64,000 nucleotides of DNA from JAGOBP01 sp046328575 (GCA_046328575.1 JAXLWI010000011.1:16891-80890); one strand, 5' to 3'; counted from the first letter of the stretch, positions 50,853-59,684 are shown. Numbers and translations are program-made. The notes: a model not told the origin generated them from the sequence alone.

Positions 50853-51974
50853 GTGAAGAACAGCCTACGCTGGCGGAGGGCGGGCTTAATCAGCGGATTG
50901 ATCATCATCGCGGCGACGGCCTGTCACAGCGACGAGTTCGAGCCCATTCCCACCCCGATTGCGCCCAGCACGCCGACGGTACGAGCGGCGACACCGACGC
51001 GCAGTCCAATTGTTCACACGGTTCAAGCGGGCGACACCCTCTTTCGCATCGCGCAACAGTACGGCGTGTCAGTCGATGACCTAGCTGCCCTTAACAACCT
51101 AGCCGATCCGTCGCAGATATCGATCGGGCAGAAACTGAAAATCCCGGGGACGGCGACGACCATAATCGAAGCCTCGCCAGTCGCGACCACCCATGCGTCA
51201 GACGCGAATGTGTCGCTGCCCGATTCGATCAACGGCATCACGATCGATCAGTTCGTGATCATGCCGCCCGAAGTGGTAGCACACCTGCGCGAGATTTTTG
51301 CCGCCGGACAAAAACTCGGCCGCAATCCACAGGCCTTTTCGAAACTCGGCGACAGTACGATCGAGAATCCGCATTTTCTGGCGCGTTTCGATGGCGGGCC
51401 GTACAATCTGGGCGATTACACGGCTTTACAGAGCGTCATCGATTACTATCAAGGCTCGTTTGGGCGCGAGAGCATCGCGGTGCGGCGCGGCTTGCATGCG
51501 TGGACGGCGCTCAATCCTCAGTGGGCGGACAAGGCGCAGTGCGAGCCAAACGAAGGGCCGCTGCCATGCGAGATTCGACTGCACAATCCGAGCCTGGTGC
51601 TGATTCGACTTGGCGCGAATGACGGCGTCGCACCCGATCAATTCCGATCGGGTTTGCAGGCCGTGATCGACTATTGTGTACAACAGGGCGTCATCCCGGT
51701 GATCGGCACCAAATCCGATCGGCACGAGGATGCCAACGACGTCATCAACCACATTCAACGCGAATTGGCCGCCAGCAATCGCCTGCCGCTGTGGGACTTC
51801 GACGTCGTGGCGAACACGCTGCCCAATCGCGGCATCGCTGAAGGCGACGACACGCATTTGATGTATTATTTCGCCCATGACTACTCGCAACCTGAAGCGT
51901 TCAGGCGCGGCCATGCGGTCCATAACCTGACGGCGTTGTATGTGTTGGATCGAATTCAAAATGTTGTGAAGTAA
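50853..51974 (+). CDS. LysM-SGNH hydrolase lipoprotein
   Basis: 373 residues from a GTG start. Lipobox ATAC (Cys24); Thr/Pro-rich linker; one LysM peptidoglycan-binding domain (about 54-97, HTVQAGDTLFRIAQQYGVS ... IGQKLKIP); then an SGNH-type hydrolase domain with SKLGDSTIE (Ser168 candidate), RLGANDGV (block III) and VIGTKSD. The likely location is the wall face of the membrane. As first gene of an acyl-transfer operon it could remove or transfer O-acyl groups on peptidoglycan or a wall polymer (inference). Confidence 0.8.
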   Translation: MKNSLRWRRAGLISGLIIIAATACHSDEFEPIPTPIAPSTPTVRAATPTRSPIVHTVQAGDTLFRIAQQYGVSVDDLAALNNLADPSQISIGQKLKIPGTATTIIEASPVATTHASDANVSLPDSINGITIDQFVIMPPEVVAHLREIFAAGQKLGRNPQAFSKLGDSTIENPHFLARFDGGPYNLGDYTALQSVIDYYQGSFGRESIAVRRGLHAWTALNPQWADKAQCEPNEGPLPCEIRLHNPSLVLIRLGANDGVAPDQFRSGLQAVIDYCVQQGVIPVIGTKSDRHEDANDVINHIQRELAASNRLPLWDFDVVANTLPNRGIAEGDDTHLMYYFAHDYSQPEAFRRGHAVHNLTALYVLDRIQNVVK

Positions 51975-52016
51975 GGCGCGTTTCGATGCGCGCCGCACCC
52001 TATCGAGGTCAAAGTC

Positions 52017-52403
52017 ATGCCAAAGAAATTGCTGTTAATCGTTGTCATCGGCCTGATGTTGGCAGCCTGCGGCGGAAGTCCATCAGGCAGCAGCGGCGCT
52101 GGTGATCCGGCCAAAATGGTCGAGAAGTACTTGCAAGCCAAAATCACGAATGACGAAAAGGGCGTGCGCTCGATGATTTGCGCGGCAATGGAAAAGGACG
52201 CGCAGCAAGAAGCCACCACCTTCCTCGGCACCGACGGCGTCGAGTTGCAGGCACCGGCGTGCACCTTCGACGGCACAAGCAAAGTCACGTGCACGGGCAA
52301 GATCGTGGCGAAGTACGGCCAGGAAAAGAACGAGTTCCCGCTGGTAAGTTACAAGGTCGTGCAAGAAGCGGGCGAATGGAAGTATTGTGGCGAAACTCAA
52401 TGA
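52017..52403 (+). CDS. Small lipoprotein, hypothetical
   Basis: 128 residues. Signal peptide with lipobox MLAAC (Cys18), Gly/Ser-rich spacer, then a small domain with four cysteines (MICAAM, APACTF, VTCTG, KYCGE) that could form two disulfides. The fold resembles DUF4878-like or NTF2-like lipoproteins, but no firm match. Its stop codon overlaps the start of the DltX-like peptide (ATGA), tying it to the acylation operon. Confidence 0.7.
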   Translation: MPKKLLLIVVIGLMLAACGGSPSGSSGAGDPAKMVEKYLQAKITNDEKGVRSMICAAMEKDAQQEATTFLGTDGVELQAPACTFDGTSKVTCTGKIVAKYGQEKNEFPLVSYKVVQEAGEWKYCGETQ

Positions 52404-52519
52404 AGCAACGGCTCTTCACGCGTGAAAATCTTTTGGCATTGGCGCTGTGCCTGATCGTCATCCTGCTCATCATCGTGACGACCGACGCCGCGCCGCAATG
52501 GATTTATCAGGGTTTCTAA
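52400..52519 (+). CDS. DltX-like single-helix peptide ending in WIYQGF
   Basis: 39 residues: short basic N-terminus (MKQRLFTREN), one membrane helix (LLALALCLIVILLIIV) and an extracytoplasmic tail ending QWIYQGF with Tyr36. DltX peptides in Firmicutes dlt operons are similarly small, have one helix and end in an FIYNEF-type motif; that tyrosine is reported to act in acyl transfer with DltB and DltD. Start overlaps the preceding stop (ATGA), and the MBOAT gene starts three bases after its stop. Position and terminal motif together make the assignment likely, although the protein is too short for standard gene calling. Confidence 0.78.
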   Translation: MKQRLFTRENLLALALCLIVILLIIVTTDAAPQWIYQGF

Positions 52520-52522
52520 ACG

Positions 52523-53977
52523 TTGACGTTTGATCTGCGCGCCATCGCGATTTTTGGTCTGGCCGCGCTCCTGTACGGACTCGCTCCGGCACGGTGGCGC
52601 GGCTGGTTGCTGTTGATCGGCAGCGTCATTGCGATCTATTGGTTGCAGCCAGCACTACCGATCCGCTTTAGCGACTTTGTATTGCCCACGGCCACGTTGC
52701 TCCTCGCAACAGCGACGTGGTGGATCTCGCGCCCGATCGATCAAGCGCGACCCTCGCGCGATGATTTGATCACCATCGCCGTGATGAGCCTTAGCGTGAT
52801 CGGCCTGTCGCTGTTTCGCTTTGTCGACGCCGATTATCGCCTCACACCGTCGCGTCCACCCGAACCGCTGCACGTGATCATCGCGCTGCTGATCGCCGCC
52901 CTGCTCTTCAGCGTGCTTGCGTTTCTTTCAAAACGATTGAATCGCCGCCACACCGCAACCATTGCGATCTTGATCGTCGTTGGGTTATTTGCGTTGCTCA
53001 AGACCGAAGCGCTGGCTACCGTCATCGGCGGTTGGTGGCGCGATCTGACGGGGCAAGACACATCGCTGGCCAGCACGCTCGATCTGAACTGGCTAGGCTT
53101 TTCGTACATCGCCTTCCGCTTGATTCACACCCTGCGCGATCGACAGACGGGACAACTACCTGCGTTGTCGCTGCGTGAATACATCACGTATGCGATCTTC
53201 TTTCCGGCCATCACCGCTGGACCAATCGATCGCGCTGAACGCTTCGCTGTCGATCTGCGCGCAGTGCCGACGATCAAAGGCTTCGACGCCGAACGCTGGC
53301 TGTCCGCCGGAACCCGTATCGCGATCGGGCTGTTGAAGAAGTTCGTCATCGCCGATAGTTTGGCGCAAGGGTTGTCGCTGAATTCAATCAACGCCGCTCA
53401 GATCAACAACTCGATCGGTTTGTGGATCCTGTTGTATGGCTACGCCTTCCGGCTCTTCTTCGATTTCAGCGGCTACACCGACATCGCCATCGGCCTTGGC
53501 CAACTCTTCGGCGTGAATTTGCCCGACAATTTCAAACGCCCCTATTTGAAGACCAACATTACGGCGTTTTGGCAGAGTTGGCATATGACGTTGAGCGCGT
53601 GGGCACGCGCGTATGTCTTCTCGCCGCTGTCGCGCTGGCTGCTGATGTTGAAACGGCGACCATCATCGACCGTCATTGTGTTGATCACGCAACTCGCCAC
53701 GATGATCGTCATCGGCTTGTGGCACGGCGTCACGCTGAACTTCGTCGTGTGGGGCGTGTGGCACGGTGTCGCGCTGTTCGCGCACAAGCAATGGAGCGAT
53801 CGCACGCGCAAGTGGTGGCGCGGCCTGCAAAACAAGCCGCGTCAGAAACGCGCGTGGACGCTGTTCAGTTGGTTCGTGACGTTTCAGTACGTCGTTATCG
53901 GTTGGTTGTGGTTCGCGCTGCCCGATGTGAGCCAGTCGGCGCGGTTGATGACGCGCCTGTTTGGGATCGGGTGGTGA
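52523..53977 (+). CDS. MBOAT O-acyltransferase, DltB-like
   Basis: 484 residues, about eleven membrane helices. MBOAT signatures: FFPAITAGPIDRAERF, FDFSGYTDIAIGLGQLFGVNLPDNFKRPY, FWQSWHMTLSAWARAYVF, and the catalytic histidine in IGLWHGVTLNF (His401) followed by WGVWHGVAL. These proteins move acyl groups across the membrane to an exported polymer. The start is a TTG at 52523, three bases after the DltX-like stop; no ATG lies near, and translation is probably coupled. Same operon as carrier protein and acyl-AMP ligase, the DltB setting. Confidence 0.9.
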   Translation: MTFDLRAIAIFGLAALLYGLAPARWRGWLLLIGSVIAIYWLQPALPIRFSDFVLPTATLLLATATWWISRPIDQARPSRDDLITIAVMSLSVIGLSLFRFVDADYRLTPSRPPEPLHVIIALLIAALLFSVLAFLSKRLNRRHTATIAILIVVGLFALLKTEALATVIGGWWRDLTGQDTSLASTLDLNWLGFSYIAFRLIHTLRDRQTGQLPALSLREYITYAIFFPAITAGPIDRAERFAVDLRAVPTIKGFDAERWLSAGTRIAIGLLKKFVIADSLAQGLSLNSINAAQINNSIGLWILLYGYAFRLFFDFSGYTDIAIGLGQLFGVNLPDNFKRPYLKTNITAFWQSWHMTLSAWARAYVFSPLSRWLLMLKRRPSSTVIVLITQLATMIVIGLWHGVTLNFVVWGVWHGVALFAHKQWSDRTRKWWRGLQNKPRQKRAWTLFSWFVTFQYVVIGWLWFALPDVSQSARLMTRLFGIGW

Positions 53978-53979
53978 AC

Positions 53980-55107
53980 ATGACGAACTGGCGATTCATC
54001 ACACGCGTCCTGCTCAAAGCCACGTTGCTTTTTATCGCGTGCAACTTGCTCTTCGCGCTGCTCAACCCGATCGAAGCACTCGGTTCGATCTCGCTCTACA
54101 ATGTCGTCGTGCCAGGGCGCGAACGCTTGCCGTACGGTGAAGATTCGGCGCGCTCATATAATCTGAGCCTGTATAACATCCCCGCGATGATCAACAGCCA
54201 CATTCTCGCGCGACCCAAAGCCGCCGATGAATTCCGCGTGGTCATCGTCGGCGATTCGGCGACGTGGGGCTGGTTTCTCAAAAATGACGATACGCTGGCA
54301 GGGCAGATCAATGCGCAGCATCTCAAGACAAATGATGGACGACGGATTGTCGCTTACAACCTCGGCTATCCGATCATGGCACTGACCAAAGACCTGCTGA
54401 TTCTGAATGAGGCGTTGAAGCACCAACCCGATCTGATCGTGTGGCCGATCACACTCGAATCGTTTCCGCGCGAGAAACAGGTCTTCGCGCCCATCGTGCA
54501 GAACAACGCCGATCGGATTCGGCGGCTGATCGATACGGATCAACTGAATCTCGAGCGAAATGATGCCCGTTTTGTGAACGTCGATTTCGTCGGTAAGACG
54601 ATCATCGGGCAGCGGCGCGCCCTGGCCGATTGGTTCCGCCTGCAACTGTACGGCTTTTCATGGGCGGCCACTGGCATCGATCAATACATTCCCGACCAGA
54701 TCAAACCGCGCCAATCGGATTTTGAGGCGGACGTAGCGTGGCAATCGTTCAAGCAGCCGACGACGTTGACCGACGCCAACCTCGCTTTCGATGTGCTCTC
54801 AGCGGGCATGAAGATGGCGGGCGATGTGCCGGTGTTGCTCATCAACGAACCGATGTTCATCAGCGCTGGCAAGAATAGCGATCTCCGCTACAATTCGTTC
54901 TACCCGCGCTGGGCATATGATCAGTATCACGCGCTGTTGAATCAGCAGGCGCAGACTAGCGACTGGCACTATCTCGATATGTGGAATGCCATCGCGCCGG
55001 AGAACTTCACTGACACACCCGTGCACTTAAACCCGGCGGGGTCAGCGCAATACGCGCAGTTGGTCGGCATGGAAGTTCTCAATCTGAGTAGACAAGGAAG
55101 CAAGTAG
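53980..55107 (+). CDS. DltD/AlgX-like SGNH acyltransferase partner
   Basis: 375 residues. One N-terminal membrane helix (RVLLKATLLFIACNLLFALL), then an extracytoplasmic SGNH domain: block I VVIVGDSATWGWFL (Ser93) and block V VHLNPAGSAQYA (Asp/His). This is the plan of DltD and of the AlgJ/AlgX family that work with MBOAT proteins. The MBOAT stop lies three bases upstream; a GTG at 53974 overlapping it (GTGA) is an alternative start. The frame is open far upstream inside the MBOAT gene but that part is not homologous. Confidence 0.87.
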   Translation: MTNWRFITRVLLKATLLFIACNLLFALLNPIEALGSISLYNVVVPGRERLPYGEDSARSYNLSLYNIPAMINSHILARPKAADEFRVVIVGDSATWGWFLKNDDTLAGQINAQHLKTNDGRRIVAYNLGYPIMALTKDLLILNEALKHQPDLIVWPITLESFPREKQVFAPIVQNNADRIRRLIDTDQLNLERNDARFVNVDFVGKTIIGQRRALADWFRLQLYGFSWAATGIDQYIPDQIKPRQSDFEADVAWQSFKQPTTLTDANLAFDVLSAGMKMAGDVPVLLINEPMFISAGKNSDLRYNSFYPRWAYDQYHALLNQQAQTSDWHYLDMWNAIAPENFTDTPVHLNPAGSAQYAQLVGMEVLNLSRQGSK

Positions 55108-55114
55108 GCAAGTT

Positions 55115-55360
55115 ATGGACGAACAAACGATTCGAGAGAAATTACGCGCCTTTATCACTCGCGAGTTGATGCGCGATCCGAGTTATACGCTGACGGACAC
55201 CGAAGGCATCGTGACTGGCGGGCTGATGGATTCCTTCGCGCTGGCCGAGTTCGCCGTCTACGTCGAGAAGGAATTCGGCGTCTACATCCCCGACCCCGAT
55301 CTCACCGTCGCCAAAATGGATACACTCAACCAAATGGTCGCGCGTGTACTAAAAGGCTAA
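55115..55360 (+). CDS. Acyl carrier protein, DltC-like
   Basis: 81-residue acidic four-helix carrier protein. The phosphopantetheine serine is Ser40 in GGLMDSFALAEF; a VEKEFGVYIPDPDL segment follows helix II. DltC carriers use the same layout to present the activated acyl group to DltB. It lies 7 bases after the DltD-like gene and before the acyl-AMP ligase. Confidence 0.9.
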   Translation: MDEQTIREKLRAFITRELMRDPSYTLTDTEGIVTGGLMDSFALAEFAVYVEKEFGVYIPDPDLTVAKMDTLNQMVARVLKG

Positions 55361-55364
55361 TGCG

Positions 55365-55421
55365 AACCGCCAAGCCGCGAAGATGCTAAGTTTTGCTTCG
55401 CGCCTTGGCGTCTTCGCGGTT
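55365..55421. repeat. Intergenic quasi-palindrome between carrier and ligase genes
   Basis: AACCGCCAAGCCGCGAAG near 55365 and CTTCGCGCCTTGGCGTCTTC to 55416 plus GCGGTT form a large imperfect stem. Words CGCCAAG/CTTGGCG and CGCGAAG/CTTCGCG are repeated within it. Similar phrases are dispersed in many bacterial genomes. It separates two otherwise tightly packed genes. Confidence 0.7.
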
Positions 55422-55434
55422 AGATATTTCCGAT

Positions 55435-57125
55435 ATGCTCAGACTAGCCAATCGAAACTCATTTGCCACGCTGCTCGATGCGGTGGCGCTGTCCGACGGC
55501 AACGTCGAGCACGATGCGATCATCTATCTTGAAACAGATCACGCGCCAATTCACGTTTCGCGGCGTGAGTTTCGCCACAACGTTCTCAAGCACGCGGCCG
55601 CACTGCGACAGATGGGGATCGATGGCCGCGATCTGGTCGTCATCGCGCACACGCAAAACCTGGAAAGCATCTATGCTTTCTGGGGCGCGCTGGTCGCCGG
55701 CGCGATCCCGTCGATGTTTCCCACGCTTACCGAGAAACTTGATCCCGACATTTATCTGCGCAGCATGGCGGAACTGGCGCGATTGAGCGAGGTTCGCGCC
55801 ATCCTTACCACCGATGAATTCGCGCCCATTATGCGCGACGCCGTCCCCTGCCCGGTGTACGCTTCACAACAACTGGCCGAATCAGTGGCGCGCAGTGATG
55901 TTGATTCGTTTACGCTACACGCACCCAACGCCGACGAGACTGCGTTCTTGCAGCATTCCAGTGGCACGACGGGCTTGCAAAAGGGCGTGGCGTTGTCGCA
56001 TCGCGCAGTGCTGAATCAAGTTGCCAGTTACAGCGACGCGATCGCCTTAACTGGTGACGATGTTGCTGTCAGTTGGCTGCCGCTGTATCACGACATGGGG
56101 CTGATCGCAGGCTTTTTGATGCCGCTGATTCAGGGCGTGCCGCTGGTATTGATGTCGCCGTTCGATTGGGTGGCGCATCCGGCGTTGCTGCTGCGCGCCA
56201 TTCACGACTATCGCGGCACGCTGTGTTGGCTGCCCAACTTCGCCTACAATCATTGCGCGCGCCGCATCCGCCAACGCGACAGTGAAGGCCTATCACTATC
56301 CAGCATGCGGCTGTTCATCAACTGCTCAGAGCCAGTGCGTTATGAATCGCATCAACAGTTTCTCGAACGGTACGCGTCGAACGGCGTAACGAATGAGATG
56401 CTGGCGGTGAGTTACGCGATGGCCGAGAATACCTTTGCGGTGACGCAGACACCGATCGGGCAGGCAGCGCGCTTGGATGTGATCGACCGATCAGCACTGG
56501 AAGCCGATCGGTTGCCAAACCGATCGCACCCGATCACCCCAACGCGCAGATTCGCGTGTCGTGCGGTCCGTGCATCGACGGGACGCGCGCCAAAGCGATC
56601 GACGCCGACGGGCGCGAGTTGGCCGATCGGCACGTGGGGCAGATCGCCATCCAGAGCGATTGCATGCTCAGTGGCTACTACAAACGTCCCGATCTCGATC
56701 CGTTCAGCGACGGGTGGTATCGCACCGGCGATATGGGCTACATCGCCGACGGTGAAATCTACATCGTCGGGCGCAGCAAAGATCTCATCATCAATGCGGG
56801 CAAGAACGTTTATCCGCAGGACGTCGAAGCGATTGTAAACACCGTGCCGGGCGTGCATGCCGGACGCGCCGTGGCCTTTGGCGTCTTCGACGAACGCGAA
56901 GGCACGGAACTGATCGGCGTAGTGGCCGAGGTGGATGCCACCGATCCGATCGAGAAAAAGCAGATCGCCCAGCAGATTCGGCAGATCGTCACCAAGCAAA
57001 GCATGATCACGATCTCGTACGTGCACCTCGTCGATGATCGCTGGCTAATCAAAACCTCTAGCGGCAAGATCGCGCGCGCCGCCAATCGGGACAAATGGCT
57101 GGCCGAAGTTCAGCGCGCTCCGTGA
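55435..57125 (+). pseudogene. Acyl-AMP ligase (DltA/FAAL-like) with a frameshift
   Basis: Adenylating enzyme that would load the carrier protein. First frame from ATG 55435: VIAHTQNLESIYAFWGALV, the P-loop FLQHSSGTTGLQKGV, LPLYHDMGLIAGF (a fatty acyl-AMP ligase-like signature), and YAMAENTFAVTQ, ending homologous near ALEADR. The C-terminal part is in the next frame: PDHPNAQIRVSCGP, GWYRTGDMGYI, GRSKDLIINAGKNVYPQDVE, KTSSGKIARAANR. The switch falls close to 56510 (GATCGGTTGCC); one extra G there would restore a single ~560-residue protein. It is either a real frameshift or a base error. FAAL-like features suggest an acyl group other than D-alanine may be used. Confidence 0.85.
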
Positions 57126-57176
57126 TTCGTGCCATTCTTCGCTAACTCCTCTAAAGTTTTTTAAGATTCCGTTCTA

Positions 57177-57205
57177 TTGACCCGATAGAACGCTTGTGCT
57201 AATCT
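57177..57205 (+). promoter_or_regulatory. SOS-type promoter/operator of recA
   Basis: -35 TTGACC (57177-57182), 17-base spacer, -10 TAATCT (57200-57205). TAGAAC-GCTT-GTGCTA (57186-57201) starts nine bases after the -35 start, exactly as in the dinB-operon promoter at 10367. In addition CGTTCTAT (57170-57177) and ATAGAACG (57185-57192) form a perfect palindrome with a seven-base spacer over the -35. Confidence 0.75.
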
Positions 57206-57265
57206 ATGGATTGCCGTTTTTTCCCGCAGGCGTGTAACCCTGCTCACACTTTTCAGGAGACTAAC

Positions 57266-58471
57266 ATGGCACGCAAGAAGAAGACGCAAGAAGAAGCAAC
57301 TGAAGAACTGACCGAGTTCATCGAAGAAGCCAAGGGCAAGAAGGCCAAAACGGCCGAAAAGCAAGCGCCCGAAATCGACCCCGGCAAGGCCCGTGCGCTG
57401 GAAACGACGCTGGGGAGCATCCTCAAACGATTTGGCGAAGGTTCGATTATGCGACTCGGCGAAGCCACTCACTTGAAAGTTGAAACCATCCCCACCGGTT
57501 CACTCGCGCTCGATCTAGCTTTGGGCGTTGGCGGCGTTCCGCGCGGCCGCGTGACCGAAATCTACGGGCCGGAATCGGCGGGCAAGACCACTCTCTGCCA
57601 GCACATCGTAGCCGAAGTGCAGAAGCGCGGCGGCATTGCCGCTTATATCGACATGGAACACGCGCTCGATCCGAGTTACGCGGCTAAGTGCGGCGTGGAT
57701 ATCGACAATCTGTACATCTCGCAGCCGGATACCGGCGAACAAGCGCTGGAAATCGCGGAGCAGCTGGTCCGATCGGGCGCGGTGGATCTGATCGTGATCG
57801 ACTCCGTGGCCGCGCTCGTGCCGCGCGCCGAAATCGAAGGCGAGATGGGCGACAGTCACATGGGTCTGCAAGCCCGATTGATGTCTCAGGCCCTGCGGAA
57901 GTTGTCGGGGGCGATCAAGCAGAGCAACACCTCCCTGCTCTTCACCAATCAACTGCGCATGAAGATCGGCGTGATGTTTGGCAACCCTGAAACGACCACG
58001 GGCGGCAACGCGCTCAAGTTCTACGCTTCGGTGCGCTTGGACATTCGCCGCACCCAGAGCATCAAGACCAACGCCGAAGTGGTGGGCAATCGCGTCAAAG
58101 TGCGCGTTACCAAGAACAAGGTCGCTCCGCCCTTCCGCGAAGCCGAGTTCGACATCATGTTCAACGAAGGCATCAGCAAGGTCGGCGACATCCTCGACAT
58201 CGGCGTGAACATGGACATCATCACCAAGCGTGGTGCGTTCTTCACGTATGGCGACATCAAACTCGGTCAGGGGCGCGAGAACGGCAAGGACTTCCTGAAG
58301 GAACATCCGGAAGTTGCCAGCGAGATCGAGGGCGTGATTCGCGGCAACGTTGAGAAGGCGGCCGATCTAGCAAAGAACGGTATGCACGCCGAGAGTGAAG
58401 AGGACGAGAGCGGCGAAGAGGACGCGGTGTCCATCGCCGAGTCGATCGCCGAAGAGGCGATGGAAGCCTAA
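57266..58471 (+). CDS. recA: Recombinase RecA
   Basis: 401 residues. Walker A GPESAGKTT (101-109), Walker B LIVIDSVAALVP, L1 EGEMGDSHMGLQAR, L2 region FGNPETTTGGNALKF. The N-terminus carries an extension of about 40 mostly charged residues (KKKTQEEATEELTEF) and the C-terminus is strongly acidic (SEEDESGEED), as usual for a regulatory tail. ATG 57266 is preceded by AGGAGA; a frame back to 57206 is not needed. Controlled by the SOS-type promoter 60 bases upstream. Confidence 0.98.
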   Translation: MARKKKTQEEATEELTEFIEEAKGKKAKTAEKQAPEIDPGKARALETTLGSILKRFGEGSIMRLGEATHLKVETIPTGSLALDLALGVGGVPRGRVTEIYGPESAGKTTLCQHIVAEVQKRGGIAAYIDMEHALDPSYAAKCGVDIDNLYISQPDTGEQALEIAEQLVRSGAVDLIVIDSVAALVPRAEIEGEMGDSHMGLQARLMSQALRKLSGAIKQSNTSLLFTNQLRMKIGVMFGNPETTTGGNALKFYASVRLDIRRTQSIKTNAEVVGNRVKVRVTKNKVAPPFREAEFDIMFNEGISKVGDILDIGVNMDIITKRGAFFTYGDIKLGQGRENGKDFLKEHPEVASEIEGVIRGNVEKAADLAKNGMHAESEEDESGEEDAVSIAESIAEEAMEA

Positions 58472-58653
58472 ACTGGTGAAGGCCATCGGCCTGACGCTGC
58501 GACAAAGATTGCCGCGGCTACTCCATACACTTCACGGCGGACGAGAAGATACACACCCTGTGTTCGCTTCGAGTCCGCCGTTCCTTTGGTGATACAATCA
58601 GTTAGTCTAGCACTCACCCCTTGAGTGCAGCGCAATGCCTTGGGAGGGCAGAC

Positions 58654-59043
58654 ATGATTACCAAAGTAACACACGCTACGATCTGGGTGAAAGACCAGGA
58701 CGAAGCGCTAAAGTTCTATCGCGACACGCTGGGCTTCAAAGTCACCGCCGATAACAGCAGTATGCCTGGCTATCGCTGGCTGACGGTCGCGCCGCAGACC
58801 GACAGTTTCGAGATCGTCCTCAACCTTGCGACCACCCCTGAGCAATTGGCGGGTGTCGGACGGCAGGGCATCTTCATCCTCACTTCCGACGACATCAACG
58901 CCGATTATGCCGCGCTCAAAGCCAAGGGCGTAAAGTTCCAGACCGGAATCAATGTCAATCCATGGGGCAGTGACTTTATCTTCCTGGATCTCTACGGCAA
59001 CGATTTCGACGTCGTCCAACGACCAGCTGCCCAATCTGTCTAA
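58654..59043 (+). CDS. VOC-superfamily (glyoxalase/bleomycin-resistance) protein
   Basis: 129 residues with two beta-alpha-beta-beta-beta modules: THATIWVKDQDEALKFYRDTLGFKV and GIFILTSDDINADYAALKAKGVKF ... FIFLDLYGNDFDVVQ. Candidate metal ligands are His near the N-terminus and acidic residues at strand ends. Specific reaction unknown. GGGAGG lies nine bases before ATG 58654; an upstream TTG at 58621 in frame is less likely. Confidence 0.85.
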   Translation: MITKVTHATIWVKDQDEALKFYRDTLGFKVTADNSSMPGYRWLTVAPQTDSFEIVLNLATTPEQLAGVGRQGIFILTSDDINADYAALKAKGVKFQTGINVNPWGSDFIFLDLYGNDFDVVQRPAAQSV

Positions 59044-59054
59044 GGGCACTAAAT

Positions 59055-59267
59055 ATGAAGCGGGCTAATCCATCGGCCACTGATCTACCAAAGTTAGCCG
59101 CGCCCGCGCAGCGCGCCCTCGCGACGGCCAACATTCAGCGGCTCGAGCAATTGACGCGCTTCACCGAAGCCGAGATTAAGCAGCTGCATGGCATTGGGCC
59201 AAACGCCCTCGACGCCCTACGACACGCGCTCGCGGCCAAGGGACTATCGTTCAGAAAGCAACCATGA
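59055..59267 (+). CDS. Small helix-hairpin-helix protein (RNAP alpha-CTD-like)
   Basis: 70 residues: LPKLAAPAQRALATANIQRLEQLTRF followed by EAEIKQLHGIGPNALDALRHAL. The LHGIGPNAL turn is a helix-hairpin-helix of the kind seen in the alpha C-terminal domain of RNA polymerase, suggesting nucleic-acid binding. Its stop overlaps the next start (ATGA), so the two are coupled. Confidence 0.8.
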   Translation: MKRANPSATDLPKLAAPAQRALATANIQRLEQLTRFTEAEIKQLHGIGPNALDALRHALAAKGLSFRKQP

Positions 59268-59638
59268 CGACGAACAACAAAGCAGCCGCGATTGACTTTT
59301 TGCGCTTGGCTAGTTCCGGCCACGTCGAAGAGGCCTATCGCAATTACGTAAGCGCAGATTTTCGTCATCACAACCCGTATTTCAAAGGTGATGTCGCTAC
59401 GCTCAAAGCGGGGATGGCCGAGAATGTGCGGCAGTTTCCTAATAAGGCTATCGATATCTATCACGCGCTTGAAGAGGGCGATCTGGTGGCGGTGCATGCC
59501 TGCGTCAAACTGAAACCGGACGACCGAGGCATTGCAACGATTCACCTTTTCCGCTTCGAAGGCGACCGCATCGTGGAGCTATGGGATGTAGGGCAAGTCA
59601 TACCAGAAGATTCACCAAATCAGTACGGGATGTTTTAA
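59264..59638 (+). CDS. SnoaL/NTF2-like protein
   Basis: 124 residues of the SnoaL-like cone fold: AIDFLRLASSGHVEEAYRNYVSADFRHHNPYF, FPNKAIDIYHALEEGDLVAVHACV, HLFRFEGDRIVELWDVGQ, ending in a QYGMF motif. Enzymatic or binding role unknown. Overlaps the HhH gene by four bases. Confidence 0.85.
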   Translation: MTTNNKAAAIDFLRLASSGHVEEAYRNYVSADFRHHNPYFKGDVATLKAGMAENVRQFPNKAIDIYHALEEGDLVAVHACVKLKPDDRGIATIHLFRFEGDRIVELWDVGQVIPEDSPNQYGMF

Positions 59639-59684
59639 GCAGGCTCAAATAGCCTCGATCAGCCCATGATAAGGATCGCCGCCA

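Noticed and set aside
53422..53979. Extension of the DltD-like frame into the MBOAT gene
   Set aside because: The translated part has no DltD similarity and overlaps conserved MBOAT coding sequence.
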